Shown piece by piece: positions 53,538 to 61,045 of a stretch of 64,000 nt of DNA (positions are counted from its first letter, which is position 1; each line of letters opens with the position of its first letter). Below the pieces are notes generated by a model. That model was given only the letters and a program-made list of their open reading frames with translations. It was not told the origin of the DNA and searched no databases. Source of the DNA: Gemmatimonadota bacterium (GTDB lineage: Bacteria; Gemmatimonadota; Gemmatimonadetes; Gemmatimonadales; GWC2-71-9). The translations under genes and the position numbers were made by a program. The DNA lies in NCBI GenBank assembly GCA_016704275.1, contig JADJAK010000005.1, positions 186,001 through 250,000 of the forward strand. Reading direction: 5' to 3'.

Positions 53538-54449
53538 ATGATGGCACGACTCGGGGAAAAGCTCGGACTTTGGCAACGGATCAAGCGGCTCGCCCTTACC
53601 GATGTGGGGGCGCTCGCGCGCGGGCTGAATGCCGACGATCTCGAGCAGATGGAACGCGTGCTGATCGAGGCCGACTTCGGCGTTCCCGCCACCCTCGAAC
53701 TCGTCGCCTTCCTCGAGGGTGAGGTTCGCAAGGGGAAGTTGAAGACCGACGTGCAGTTGCGCGAGGCGGTCGTGACGCAGCTGGGCGCGATGCTCGCCGG
53801 TCCCTCCGACCCCGCGCGACTTGACGCGCCCGCCAGCGGACCGACCGTCGTGCTGGTGGTCGGCGTGAATGGCGTCGGGAAGACCACCTCGGTGGCGAAG
53901 CTCGCGCGTCGGCTCCAGCGCGAGGGAAAGAAGGTGCTCCTCGGGGCGGCAGATACCTACCGTGCCGGTGCGGTCGCACAGCTCGAGACGTGGGCCGCGC
54001 GGCTCGGCATCGAGTGCGTCTCGGGCGCATCGGGTGGTGACCCGGCCGCGGTGGCGTATGACGCCGTCGAGGCCGCGATCGCCCGGAATGTCGACGTGGT
54101 GGTGATCGACACCGCGGGTCGCCTGCATACGCAGGACGGCCTGATGGCCGAGCTTGGCAAGGTGGTGCGCGTCGTGGCGAAGAAGCTCCCGGGCGCACCG
54201 CATGAGGTCTTCCTCGTGCTCGATGGCACCGTGGGGCAGAACGCCGTGCAGCAGGGGAAGCTCTTCGGGAAGGTCGTGTCGCCGACCGGGCTCGTCATCA
54301 CCAAGCTCGACGGGACCGCGCGCGGTGGTGCGATCGTGGCGCTCCGCCGAGAGCTGAATGTGCCGATCCGCTTCGTGGGGACCGGCGAGACGGTGGATGA
54401 CTTCGCTCCGTTCGATCCACGGGCCTGGGCGGAGACGCTCTTTGACTGA
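53538..54449 (+). CDS. ftsY: signal recognition particle receptor FtsY
   Basis: 303 residues (a second ATG follows directly). The SRP54_N helical domain ('DLEQMERVLIEADFGVPATL') precedes the GTPase: G1 GVNGVGKT at 109-116, 'LGAADTYRAGAVAQLETWA', 'VVVIDTAGRLHTQDGLMAEL', G4 'VITKLDGTARGGAIVAL' and 'FVGTGETVDDFAPFDPR'. It lacks the long acidic A domain of E. coli FtsY, as is common. It receives ribosome-nascent chain complexes at the membrane. The 3' end overlaps a TTG-started gene by 8 bases. Confidence 0.95.
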   Translation: MMARLGEKLGLWQRIKRLALTDVGALARGLNADDLEQMERVLIEADFGVPATLELVAFLEGEVRKGKLKTDVQLREAVVTQLGAMLAGPSDPARLDAPASGPTVVLVVGVNGVGKTTSVAKLARRLQREGKKVLLGAADTYRAGAVAQLETWAARLGIECVSGASGGDPAAVAYDAVEAAIARNVDVVVIDTAGRLHTQDGLMAELGKVVRVVAKKLPGAPHEVFLVLDGTVGQNAVQQGKLFGKVVSPTGLVITKLDGTARGGAIVALRRELNVPIRFVGTGETVDDFAPFDPRAWAETLFD

Positions 54450-54930
54450 GCGGCGCCCGACGCCGTGGCGCACCCCTCCGGCCGTCCTCGCCATGCTCGT
54501 GGCGGGGACGGCCGCGGTCTTGGTCGCCTATGGTGCCGCGTGGCTGCCAGGCGGCGCGCCACGCTGGGCCAGTTGGGCGATGGTGATGGGCGTGGTCCTG
54601 CTGGTGCCAGGGACCTTGCTCCTCGGCACGCTGCGACGCGGTCGCAACAGCACGCGTTTGGTCGTGGTGGCGACGGCACTCGGTCTCCTGCTGCTCGTCG
54701 CGTTCGGTTCGGCCTTGTTGCTGCCGGCCACTGGTGCCGAGGAGGCGTTGCTGCTCGGACTGCCGCGCCGTGCGGCGATCATCATCTACGGGGTCGGGCT
54801 CGTGCCGATCCTCTTCCTGCCGTGGGCGTTCGCCCGTGACTTCCGCGATGTCGGACTCGATGCCGCGCGCCTCGAGGCGCTCCGGCGCGAGTGCGCGCGA
54901 GTCGCCCCGGGCCGGGTGCCACCGCCGTGA
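54442..54930 (+). CDS. four-helix membrane protein of unknown function
   Basis: 162 residues from TTG 54442, within the end of ftsY. Four hydrophobic segments (about 15-35, 43-65, 72-94, 105-127) and a short charged cytoplasmic tail ('FARDFRDVGLDAARLEALRR') that could be a coiled coil. Not recognised as a named family. The small size and overlap with the following symporter gene (GTGA) raise the possibility of an accessory subunit, as in DUF4212/SSS pairs, though the sequence does not show that signature. Confidence 0.65.
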   Translation: MTERRPTPWRTPPAVLAMLVAGTAAVLVAYGAAWLPGGAPRWASWAMVMGVVLLVPGTLLLGTLRRGRNSTRLVVVATALGLLLLVAFGSALLLPATGAEEALLLGLPRRAAIIIYGVGLVPILFLPWAFARDFRDVGLDAARLEALRRECARVAPGRVPPP

Positions 54931-56384
54931 TCATCCCCGTCGCGATCGGGTACCTCGGGATCTGCCTGTTGATCGGGGTGTGGGCCGCACGGCGCACCCG
55001 CACGGCGACCGACTTCTTCATCGCCGGAAAAGGGATCGGCCTCTGGCCGTTGGCGATTGCGTCGATGGCCGCCACGCTGTCGGGATTCGCCTTCATTGGC
55101 GGCCCGGGGCTGATCTACAGCGTCGGCAACGGCGCGCTTTTCATTGTCCTCCCGGCCGCCATCACCGGCGCGCTCAGTGCCTGGATGCTCGGCAGCCGGA
55201 TGCGATTGCTCGGGGAGGTGCGCGGCCTGATGACGGTGCCCGACGCCATCGGCGCGCGCTATCGCTCGAGGGCGGCGCAGGGGCTGTCGGCCGTGGCCAT
55301 CCTGGTCGCGACGGTCGGCTATCTCGCGACCAATCTGCTCGCGCTCGGGCTCATCGTCGACGCCATCTTCCACACGGGCCTTCCGGCGGGGATCGTGATC
55401 GGCGCGGCGGTCGTGGTCGCATACTCGGCGGCGGGCGGCATCCTGGCGGGCATCTATACCGATCTTTTTCAAGGCGCGATCATGGCGCTGGCCTCGACGC
55501 TCGTCTTTGCTGCGGCAATGGCGAGTGGCGGCGGGCTGGGGGAGATCTCGCGCACCATCCTGGCGCACGAGCCGATCCTGCTGGGGCCGTGGGGGAAGTT
55601 CACCCCGCTGGCGGCGCTCTCCTTCTTCTTCGTCTTCGCCCTTGGCACGCTGGGTCAACCCCACGTGATCCACAAGTACTACATGCTGCGCGATCCGCGC
55701 CGGTTGCGCTGGTTCCCGCTGCTGATGACCGGGGCGATGGTCGTGACGCTGCTCCTCTACTTTGGCGTCGGGGTGGCGATCAAGGCCGCGGTCCTCCGTG
55801 GTGATGTCCCACCCTTGGCGAAGGGCGACGACGCGACGCCGACCTTTCTGCTTCGGTACACGGCGCCGTGGCTTGCCGGGCTCGTCTTCAGCGGCGTCGC
55901 CGCTGCGATCATGAGTACCGTCAATTCCTTCTTCAGTGTCGGCGCGGCCGCGATCACCCACGATCTTCCCGTGGCATTCGGGCGTCGCACCACCAACGAA
56001 CTGCGGGGTGGCCGCATCGCGACACTCGCGCTGGCCCTCCTCGCCACGCTGCTTGCCCTCGGCAGTGGCCAGGCCGTCGCGCTCCTCGGCGTCTTCGGCT
56101 GGGGACTCTTTGCCTCGACCCTCGTCCCGGCACTCGCGATCGGACTCAATTGGCCAGGGGCCACCCGAAAGGGGGCACTCGCCTCGATTGGCGTCGGCCT
56201 GGTGACCACCCTCCTCTTCGAGACCCTCGCCTGGGCCAAGGCCTACACCTTTCCCGCCGGCGTCACGGTCTCGGGACTCTCCCTGATCCTGGCGATGGCC
56301 ACCTTCTTTGCGGTGTCGTGGCTGACGCGCGACGAGGCTGAAGGAGATCTGGATGCGGACGTGCGGGTGATCATCGAGAGCTGA
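54927..56384 (+). CDS. sodium:solute symporter (SSS family)
   Basis: 485 residues from GTG 54927, overlapping the previous stop. About thirteen hydrophobic segments. SSS features: 'TATDFFIAGKGIGLWPLAIA', 'LSGFAFIGGPGLIYSVGNGA', 'VVAYSAAGGILAGIYTDLFQ' (sodium-site region), 'ALGTLGQPHVIHKYYMLRD' and 'SGVAAAIMSTVNSFFSVGAA'. This fits the proline/pantothenate-type branch (PutP-like), but the substrate cannot be told from the sequence. It is followed by a heptamer repeat array. Confidence 0.87.
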   Translation: MIIPVAIGYLGICLLIGVWAARRTRTATDFFIAGKGIGLWPLAIASMAATLSGFAFIGGPGLIYSVGNGALFIVLPAAITGALSAWMLGSRMRLLGEVRGLMTVPDAIGARYRSRAAQGLSAVAILVATVGYLATNLLALGLIVDAIFHTGLPAGIVIGAAVVVAYSAAGGILAGIYTDLFQGAIMALASTLVFAAAMASGGGLGEISRTILAHEPILLGPWGKFTPLAALSFFFVFALGTLGQPHVIHKYYMLRDPRRLRWFPLLMTGAMVVTLLLYFGVGVAIKAAVLRGDVPPLAKGDDATPTFLLRYTAPWLAGLVFSGVAAAIMSTVNSFFSVGAAAITHDLPVAFGRRTTNELRGGRIATLALALLATLLALGSGQAVALLGVFGWGLFASTLVPALAIGLNWPGATRKGALASIGVGLVTTLLFETLAWAKAYTFPAGVTVSGLSLILAMATFFAVSWLTRDEAEGDLDADVRVIIES

Positions 56385-56393
56385 CACTGTGCC

Positions 56394-56478
56394 CAGTGAC
56401 CAGTGACCAGTGACCAGTGACCAGTGACCAGTGCCAGTGACCAGTGCCCCTGGTTACCGGTCACTGGTTACCGGTCAC
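56394..56478. repeat. CAGTGAC heptamer array with inverted 14-bp repeat
   Basis: Five consecutive CAGTGAC units (56394-56428), an interrupted sixth, then two perfect 14-base direct repeats TGGTTACCGGTCAC (56451-56464 and 56465-56478). GGTCACTGG in the second part is the reverse complement of CCAGTGACC in the first, so the region can fold back on itself. It fills most of the spacer between the symporter gene and recG. Confidence 0.9.
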
Positions 56479-56504
56479 GGATCACCGGATTCCACCATCC
56501 CTCT

Positions 56505-56510
56505 TATCTT
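56505..56510 (+). promoter_or_regulatory. -10 box for a leaderless recG transcript
   Basis: TATCTT lies five bases before ATG 56516 and no Shine-Dalgarno sequence fits between them. The -35 region is not clear. Confidence 0.5.
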
Positions 56511-56515
56511 CGCAG

Positions 56516-58579
56516 ATGGCCCAACTCCGCCTCGACACACCCATCCAGTTCCTCAAGGGCATCGGCGAGAAGCGCGCCGACGCCTTTGCACGGCTGGGCG
56601 TGGTGTCGGTGCACGACCTGCTCCATCACTTGCCCCATCGCTACATCGACGCCTCGACCACCACCCCGCTGGCACAGGCGCGGGTGGGTGATGACGTGGC
56701 CTGCATCGGCACGGTGGTGAGCAAGGGAGTCCTGCCAACTCGGAAGGGGCTGCGCGTCTTCCACGCGGTGCTGAAGGACGCCAGCGGACTGCTGGAGTGT
56801 GCCTGGCCGGGACAGGCCTTTCTCGACCGGACGCTGGCGGTGGGGCAGCTGATCCTCGTGGCCGGGCCGATCCGCTTCTATCACGGCCGGCAGATGGCGC
56901 CGCGCGAGCTGGTGATCCTCGGCGACGCCGACGATCCAGCGGCAGCCGGGCGGATCCTCCCCGTCTACCCGGCCACCGAAGGGCTCTCGCACAAGCAGAT
57001 CCGCGCGCTGATGGAGACGCACCTCGACACGCTGTCGCCGTTGGTGCCGGACGTCCTCGACCCGACGCTCAGGGACCGCTTTGCATTGCCGTCATTGGCC
57101 GATGCGTTGCGGGCAGTGCATCGGCCGACGACGATGGCGGAGGCGGAGTCGGGACGGCGGCGGCTGGCGCTCGACGAGCTGCTCGACTTGCAGCTGATGC
57201 TGGCACGTGCCCGGCACGTGGCGCGCCATGGCCAGCGTGGCCAGACCTTCACGCTGCACAAGACCTTCACGTCGCAGCTGCGGGAGGCGCTCCCCTGGCC
57301 GCTCACCGGCGACCAGAAGAAGGCGATCCGCGAGATCTTCGAGGACATGACCCACGAGGAGCGGATGCACCGCCTCGTGATGGGCGATGTCGGCACCGGC
57401 AAGACGGTCGTCGCGCTCTTCGCCATGCTGCTGGCGCTGGAGAACGACTGTCAGGCGGCGCTGATGGCGCCGACGGAGCTCCTCGCGGAGCAGCACTACC
57501 GCACGCTCACCACACTCCTCGCGCCGCTCGGCCTCGTGCCGGAGCTGCTGCTGGGGCGCCTGAGCGCGGCAGAGAAGAAGGCGGCCCACACGCGCCTCCG
57601 GACCGGCGCCACCAAGTTGGTGGTCGGCACCCACGCGCTGGTGCAGGAGTCGGTGGCCTTCCAGCGCCTCGGCCTGGTGGTGATCGACGAGCAGCACCGC
57701 TTCGGGGTGGAGCAGCGCGCGGCGCTGATGGGGAAGGGGGAGGCGCCGGACGTCCTGCTGCTCACCGCCACCCCGATCCCGCGCTCACTCGCGCTGACGC
57801 GCTATGGCGACCTCGACGCCTCGTTGCTCAAGGAGCGGCCGCCCGGGCGCGGCACCATCCGCACGGCCGTCCGCACGCCGTCGCAGCGGCGGCGGGTCTT
57901 CGAGTTCCTGCGCGAGACGGCACTCAAGGGCGGGCAGGTCTACATCGTCCTCCCGGTGATCGAGGAGTCGGAGAAGGCCGACCTCCGCGCGGCGCAGACG
58001 ATGGCGACGTCGCTCACGGCGCAGTGGCCCGACGTGACCGTCGGCCTGGTGCACGGCCGGCTCAAGGCGCCGGAGCGCGACCAGGTGATGCGCGACTTCC
58101 GCGACGGGAAGATCGGCGTGCTGGTGGCCACGACGGTGATCGAGGTCGGCATCGACGTCGCGAATGCGACGGTGATGGTCATTGAGCATCCGGAGCGCTT
58201 CGGCCTGGCGCAGCTGCACCAGCTCCGCGGTCGCGTGGGGCGGGGTACCGGCGACTCGCACTGCATCCTGCTGACGGTCGGCGAGGATGTGCCGGAGCGG
58301 CTGCGCGCCTTCTCGAAGACCGACGACGGCTTCGCGATCGCCGAGCTGGACCTTCTGGAGCGCCGCCAGGGCGACCTGCTCGGCGCGCGCCAGTCGGGCG
58401 GCGTCGATTTCAAGGTGGCGCGCTTCCCGGACGACACTGATCTCCTGACCGAGGCACGCGCGCTCGCGCGCACGATCCTCGACGCCGACCCGACGCTCGA
58501 CCGCCGCGAGCATCAGGCGCTCAAGGATCGGGTGGTGACCAGGTATCCGAGGGGGGAGACGTTGTTTAGGGTGGGATGA
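56516..58579 (+). CDS. recG: ATP-dependent DNA helicase RecG
   Basis: 687 residues from ATG 56516. The N-terminal wedge/OB region ('TPIQFLKGIGEKRADAFARL', 'HDLLHHLPHRYIDAST') is followed by the SF2 helicase with Walker A GDVGTGKT (290-297), DEQH at 391-394 ('VVIDEQHRFGVEQRAALMG'), 'LLTATPIPRSLALTRYGDLD' and motif VI 'HQLRGRVGRGTGDSHCILL'. RecG remodels stalled forks and branched DNA. The start was chosen by similarity; the open frame extends upstream into the repeat array. Confidence 0.96.
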   Translation: MAQLRLDTPIQFLKGIGEKRADAFARLGVVSVHDLLHHLPHRYIDASTTTPLAQARVGDDVACIGTVVSKGVLPTRKGLRVFHAVLKDASGLLECAWPGQAFLDRTLAVGQLILVAGPIRFYHGRQMAPRELVILGDADDPAAAGRILPVYPATEGLSHKQIRALMETHLDTLSPLVPDVLDPTLRDRFALPSLADALRAVHRPTTMAEAESGRRRLALDELLDLQLMLARARHVARHGQRGQTFTLHKTFTSQLREALPWPLTGDQKKAIREIFEDMTHEERMHRLVMGDVGTGKTVVALFAMLLALENDCQAALMAPTELLAEQHYRTLTTLLAPLGLVPELLLGRLSAAEKKAAHTRLRTGATKLVVGTHALVQESVAFQRLGLVVIDEQHRFGVEQRAALMGKGEAPDVLLLTATPIPRSLALTRYGDLDASLLKERPPGRGTIRTAVRTPSQRRRVFEFLRETALKGGQVYIVLPVIEESEKADLRAAQTMATSLTAQWPDVTVGLVHGRLKAPERDQVMRDFRDGKIGVLVATTVIEVGIDVANATVMVIEHPERFGLAQLHQLRGRVGRGTGDSHCILLTVGEDVPERLRAFSKTDDGFAIAELDLLERRQGDLLGARQSGGVDFKVARFPDDTDLLTEARALARTILDADPTLDRREHQALKDRVVTRYPRGETLFRVG

Positions 58580-58593
58580 CGGCGAGAAGTCCT

Positions 58594-58684
58594 CTTCAGC
58601 CGCGCATGTCAATGCGCGGCGCCGGCGGAGCCGGCGTGAGGATTCAGTTCATCACGGGCCGCGCATTGACATGCGCGGCTGAAG
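58594..58684. repeat. REPIN-like element: two inverted palindromic units
   Basis: The 26-base arm at 58594-58619 (begins CTTCAGCCGCGCATGTCAAT) is the exact reverse complement of 58659-58684. Each arm is itself a hairpin (CCGCGCAT-4 bases-ATGCGCGG). The spacer holds a third small palindrome (CGCCGGCGGAGCCGGCG). Two inverted REP-like hairpins around a short spacer match the layout of REP doublets (REPINs). No RAYT transposase gene is in the window. Confidence 0.75.
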
Positions 58685-58692
58685 CGATCGAC

Positions 58693-58713
58693 CTAACGAC
58701 CAACGACTAACGA
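58693..58713. repeat. short heptamer repeat CTAACGA/CCAACGA
   Basis: Three 7-base units, CTAACGA, CCAACGA, CTAACGA, end seven bases before the start codon of the first zinc-ribbon gene. The same motif class (ACGAC every 7 bases) recurs before the second copy at 59856-59897. Confidence 0.7.
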
Positions 58714-58719
58714 CTCTCC

Positions 58720-59748
58720 ATGTACTCCACTTGCCTCTTCTGCACCAAGGACCTCGGCACCAACGAGGTCGTCGAGACGCTGCCCATCGGGCGGCGGCTC
58801 GCCTTTGATGCGGCCCAGGGCAGGCTCTGGGTGGTGTGCCGGCACTGCGCCAAGTGGAACCTGGTGCCCTTTGAGTCGCGGCTCGAGAGCATCGACGGGT
58901 GCGAGCGGCTCTTCCGCGACACGCCGACACGCTACTCGACCGACAACATCGGGCTGGCGCGGGTGAAGGAGGGTTTGGAGCTCGTCCGGATCGGACCGGC
59001 GATGCGGCCCGAGTTCGCGGGGTGGCGGTACGGCGAGGCGATGCGACTCCGCCGCCGGCGGAACTTCCTGCTTGCTGCCGGAGCGGTGGGTATCGCCGCA
59101 GGAGGCTACGTGGCGCTCGGAGCCTTCAGTGGCGTGGGACTACTGGCGGGTACTGGAATCGCCCAGATCATGGTCGGCGGCGTGCTCCGACAGCGCATGC
59201 GTGTGATCGTAGCGGACCCGTCGTCTGGCCGTCGCCGATCAATCGCCTCAGAGTCTCTTGCGACAACGAAGCTAGTGATGCGCGAGGACGGACCCCTCCT
59301 TCGTGCCACATCCCTGTATGGGGTGAAACAGACCGCCCTGGAATGGCGTGGCGATGAAGTGTCACGGGTGGGACGGCGGATCATGGCCGGCATCAATGCG
59401 CTGAGCGGCGGCCCGCGGTCCCTCACTGGGGCCGCCGAACTGCTTGGTGCCCACCGTGGTGATCTCTCCTCCTGGCTCGATCCTGCTCGGCGGCGGGAGA
59501 TGCGCTGGGAAATCAGCAGTGAAGGGAAGGCGCCACTCGCCCGCTCGGGCGGCATGCACTGGTATGGTTATGGGGATCCAATGTTGCACGTCGCCACCCT
59601 GCCTGCGGAACACCGGCTGGCCTTCGAGATGTACTTCGCCGAGTCCGCTGAGCGCACCTACCTGGAAGGGGAGCTGAATCTCCTCGAGCGCGAGTGGCGT
59701 CAGGCGGAGCAACTCGCGAAGATCGCCGATGGGCTAGCGCTGGAGTAG
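58720..59748 (+). CDS. zinc-ribbon membrane protein, paralog 1 of 4 (unrecognised family)
   Basis: 342 residues. An N-terminal four-cysteine zinc ribbon (C5, C8, C40, C43 in 'MYSTCLFCTKDLGTNEV' and 'LWVVCRHCAKWNLVPF') is followed by 'CERLFRDTPTRYSTDNIGLA' and 'RPEFAGWRYGEAMRLRRRR'. One or two hydrophobic segments come next ('NFLLAAGAVGIAAGGYVALG' and beyond), then a variable domain and a conserved C-terminal helix ('YLEGELNLLEREWRQAEQLA'). The basic RRRR before the hydrophobic stretch suggests the zinc ribbon is cytoplasmic. I do not recognise the family. Three paralogs follow in tandem on the same strand, each with this plan. Confidence 0.75.
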   Translation: MYSTCLFCTKDLGTNEVVETLPIGRRLAFDAAQGRLWVVCRHCAKWNLVPFESRLESIDGCERLFRDTPTRYSTDNIGLARVKEGLELVRIGPAMRPEFAGWRYGEAMRLRRRRNFLLAAGAVGIAAGGYVALGAFSGVGLLAGTGIAQIMVGGVLRQRMRVIVADPSSGRRRSIASESLATTKLVMREDGPLLRATSLYGVKQTALEWRGDEVSRVGRRIMAGINALSGGPRSLTGAAELLGAHRGDLSSWLDPARRREMRWEISSEGKAPLARSGGMHWYGYGDPMLHVATLPAEHRLAFEMYFAESAERTYLEGELNLLEREWRQAEQLAKIADGLALE

Positions 59749-59750
59749 GC

Positions 59751-59771
59751 GAGAAGCGAGAAGCGAGAAGC
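59751..59771. repeat. heptamer repeat GAGAAGC x3
   Basis: Three exact GAGAAGC units immediately follow the first zinc-ribbon gene, then a degenerate GATAAGG. This is the reverse complement of the CTTCTCG repeat inside the DUF2723 gene at 4924. Confidence 0.8.
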
Positions 59772-59803
59772 GATAAGGGGTAAGTGCATTCGCGAGCACG
59801 CAG

Positions 59804-59849
59804 GTCCTTCGACTGCGCAGCCCTGCGGGCTGCTTCGCTCAGGATGACA
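59804..59849. repeat. dispersed palindromic intergenic element
   Basis: GTCCTTCGACTGCGCAGCCC at the left edge, then GCAGCCC-TGC-GGGCTGC as a 7-bp hairpin, then TTCGCTCAGGATGACA. From memory, elements of this type (TGTCATCCTGAGCGAAGC on the other strand) are scattered between genes in several soil phyla; only one copy is visible here. Confidence 0.55.
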
Positions 59850-59855
59850 TAACTC

Positions 59856-59918
59856 CTACGACCCACGACTTACGACCTACGACCTACGACGTACGACCCT
59901 AACAACCAACGACCAACG
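59856..59918. repeat. heptamer repeat with ACGAC core (nine units)
   Basis: Successive 7-base units: CTACGAC, CCACGAC, TTACGAC, CTACGAC, CTACGAC, GTACGAC, then CCTAACA, ACCAACG, ACCAACG. The array fills most of the 185-base gap between paralogs 1 and 2 together with the two elements before it. Nothing else is visible in this gap. Confidence 0.8.
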
Positions 59919-59933
59919 GCTCAACGACTCCCA

Positions 59934-61040
59934 GTGTACTCCACCTGCCTCTTCTGCACCAAGGACCTCGGCACCAACGAGGTGATCGAGACGCTGCCCA
60001 TCGGGCGGCGGCTCGCCTTTGATGCGGCCCAGGGGCGGCTCTGGGTGGTGTGCCGGCACTGCGCCAAGTGGAACCTGGTGCCGTTCGAGAGCGGCTCGAG
60101 AGCATCGACGCCTGCGAGCGGCTCTTCCGCGACACGCCGACACGCTACTCGACGGACAACATCGGGCTCGCGCGTGCGAAGGATGGGCTTGAGTTGGTGC
60201 GGATCGGCCAAGCGCAGCGGCCGGAATTTGCGGGGTGGCGGTACGGGGAGCAGTACCGGCGGAGGCGACGGAACGCCTTTCTGCTCGGGGCCGCGGGGGT
60301 GGCGGCCGGCATGGGGGCGATCGCGGCGTTGAGCGCCTTCGGCTTTGCGGCGGCCAGCGGTGGCTATCTCAGCTATCAGCTCGTGAAGGCAGGCTGGGAT
60401 GCCGGGCTGAATCGCCAGGCCAGATTCCTGCTCCCCGATCCCGATCCCGCCGCGCGCGAGACGGTGCGACTCGATCGCAGTCACCTGAAGCACGCCACGA
60501 TTTCCTGGGAAGACGGCACGCCGTCGCTCGACCTGCCGCATCCGAAGCACCTGAAGAAGGGGGACTTCGTCCTCTCATACCGGGGCGCTGACTTGCAGTC
60601 GGTGGGGCGTCGGGCTGTCGCCGGCCTCAACCTGCTGGTTGGCGGACGGTCCCAGCTGCAGGAAGGGAGTCGGATCCTCGCGGAGAATCACGGGGACCTC
60701 TCGGCGTGGCTGCGCCGGCGTACCTACTCACTCACGGACGTCCCTGGCTTCCGGCGCCCCGAAGCATTGGTCGAACTACACCGCCCCATACCTCGTGCTC
60801 GACAAGCTCAACGCTGGCGACCGCATGGCCCTCGAACTCTGGATGAACGAGGACATCGAGCGCCAGTGGCTCGAAGGGGAGCTTACTCTTCTGGAGCGCG
60901 AATGGCGGCAGGCGGAGGAGCTGGCGAAGATCAGCGATGCGCTGGCGGTGCCGGAGTCGGTGGACACTGATCTCGCCAGGCGCCAAGCAGCCCATCGATC
61001 ATCGATGATCGATGATCGATCATCGACCACCGGGGAGTAG
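59934..61040 (+). pseudogene. zinc-ribbon membrane protein, paralog 2 of 4 (two compensating frameshifts)
   Basis: GTG 59934 starts the family N-terminus ('YSTCLFCTKDLGTNEVIETL', cysteines intact). At 60090-60092 one base is missing compared with paralog 1 (GAGAGCGG against an expected GAGAGCCGG), moving the body ('CERLFRDTPTRYSTDNIGLA', hydrophobic 'GAAGVAAGMGAIAALSAFGF') into another frame. Between about 60740 and 60775 one extra base returns it to the first frame for the conserved C-terminal helix ('WLEGELTLLEREWRQAEELA'). The stop is at 61040. The last residues (from 'HRSSMIDDRSSTTGE') are encoded by an ATCGATG repeat. It is either a decaying copy or an intact gene with two consensus errors; the net length is normal. 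Confidence 0.65.
60994..61028. repeat. ATCGATG heptamer repeat, second site
   Basis: ATCGATC, ATCGATG, ATCGATG, ATCGATC, ATCGACC. It is translated as the extra C-terminal tail of paralog 2 and ends 17 bases before the presumed start of paralog 3. The core is the same as at 20623 and 62065. Confidence 0.85.
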
Positions 61041-61045
61041 CTCCC

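Noticed and set aside
56394..56478. Repeat array as a possible CRISPR
   Set aside because: Units are 7 bases, contiguous and without spacers, and no cas gene is present.
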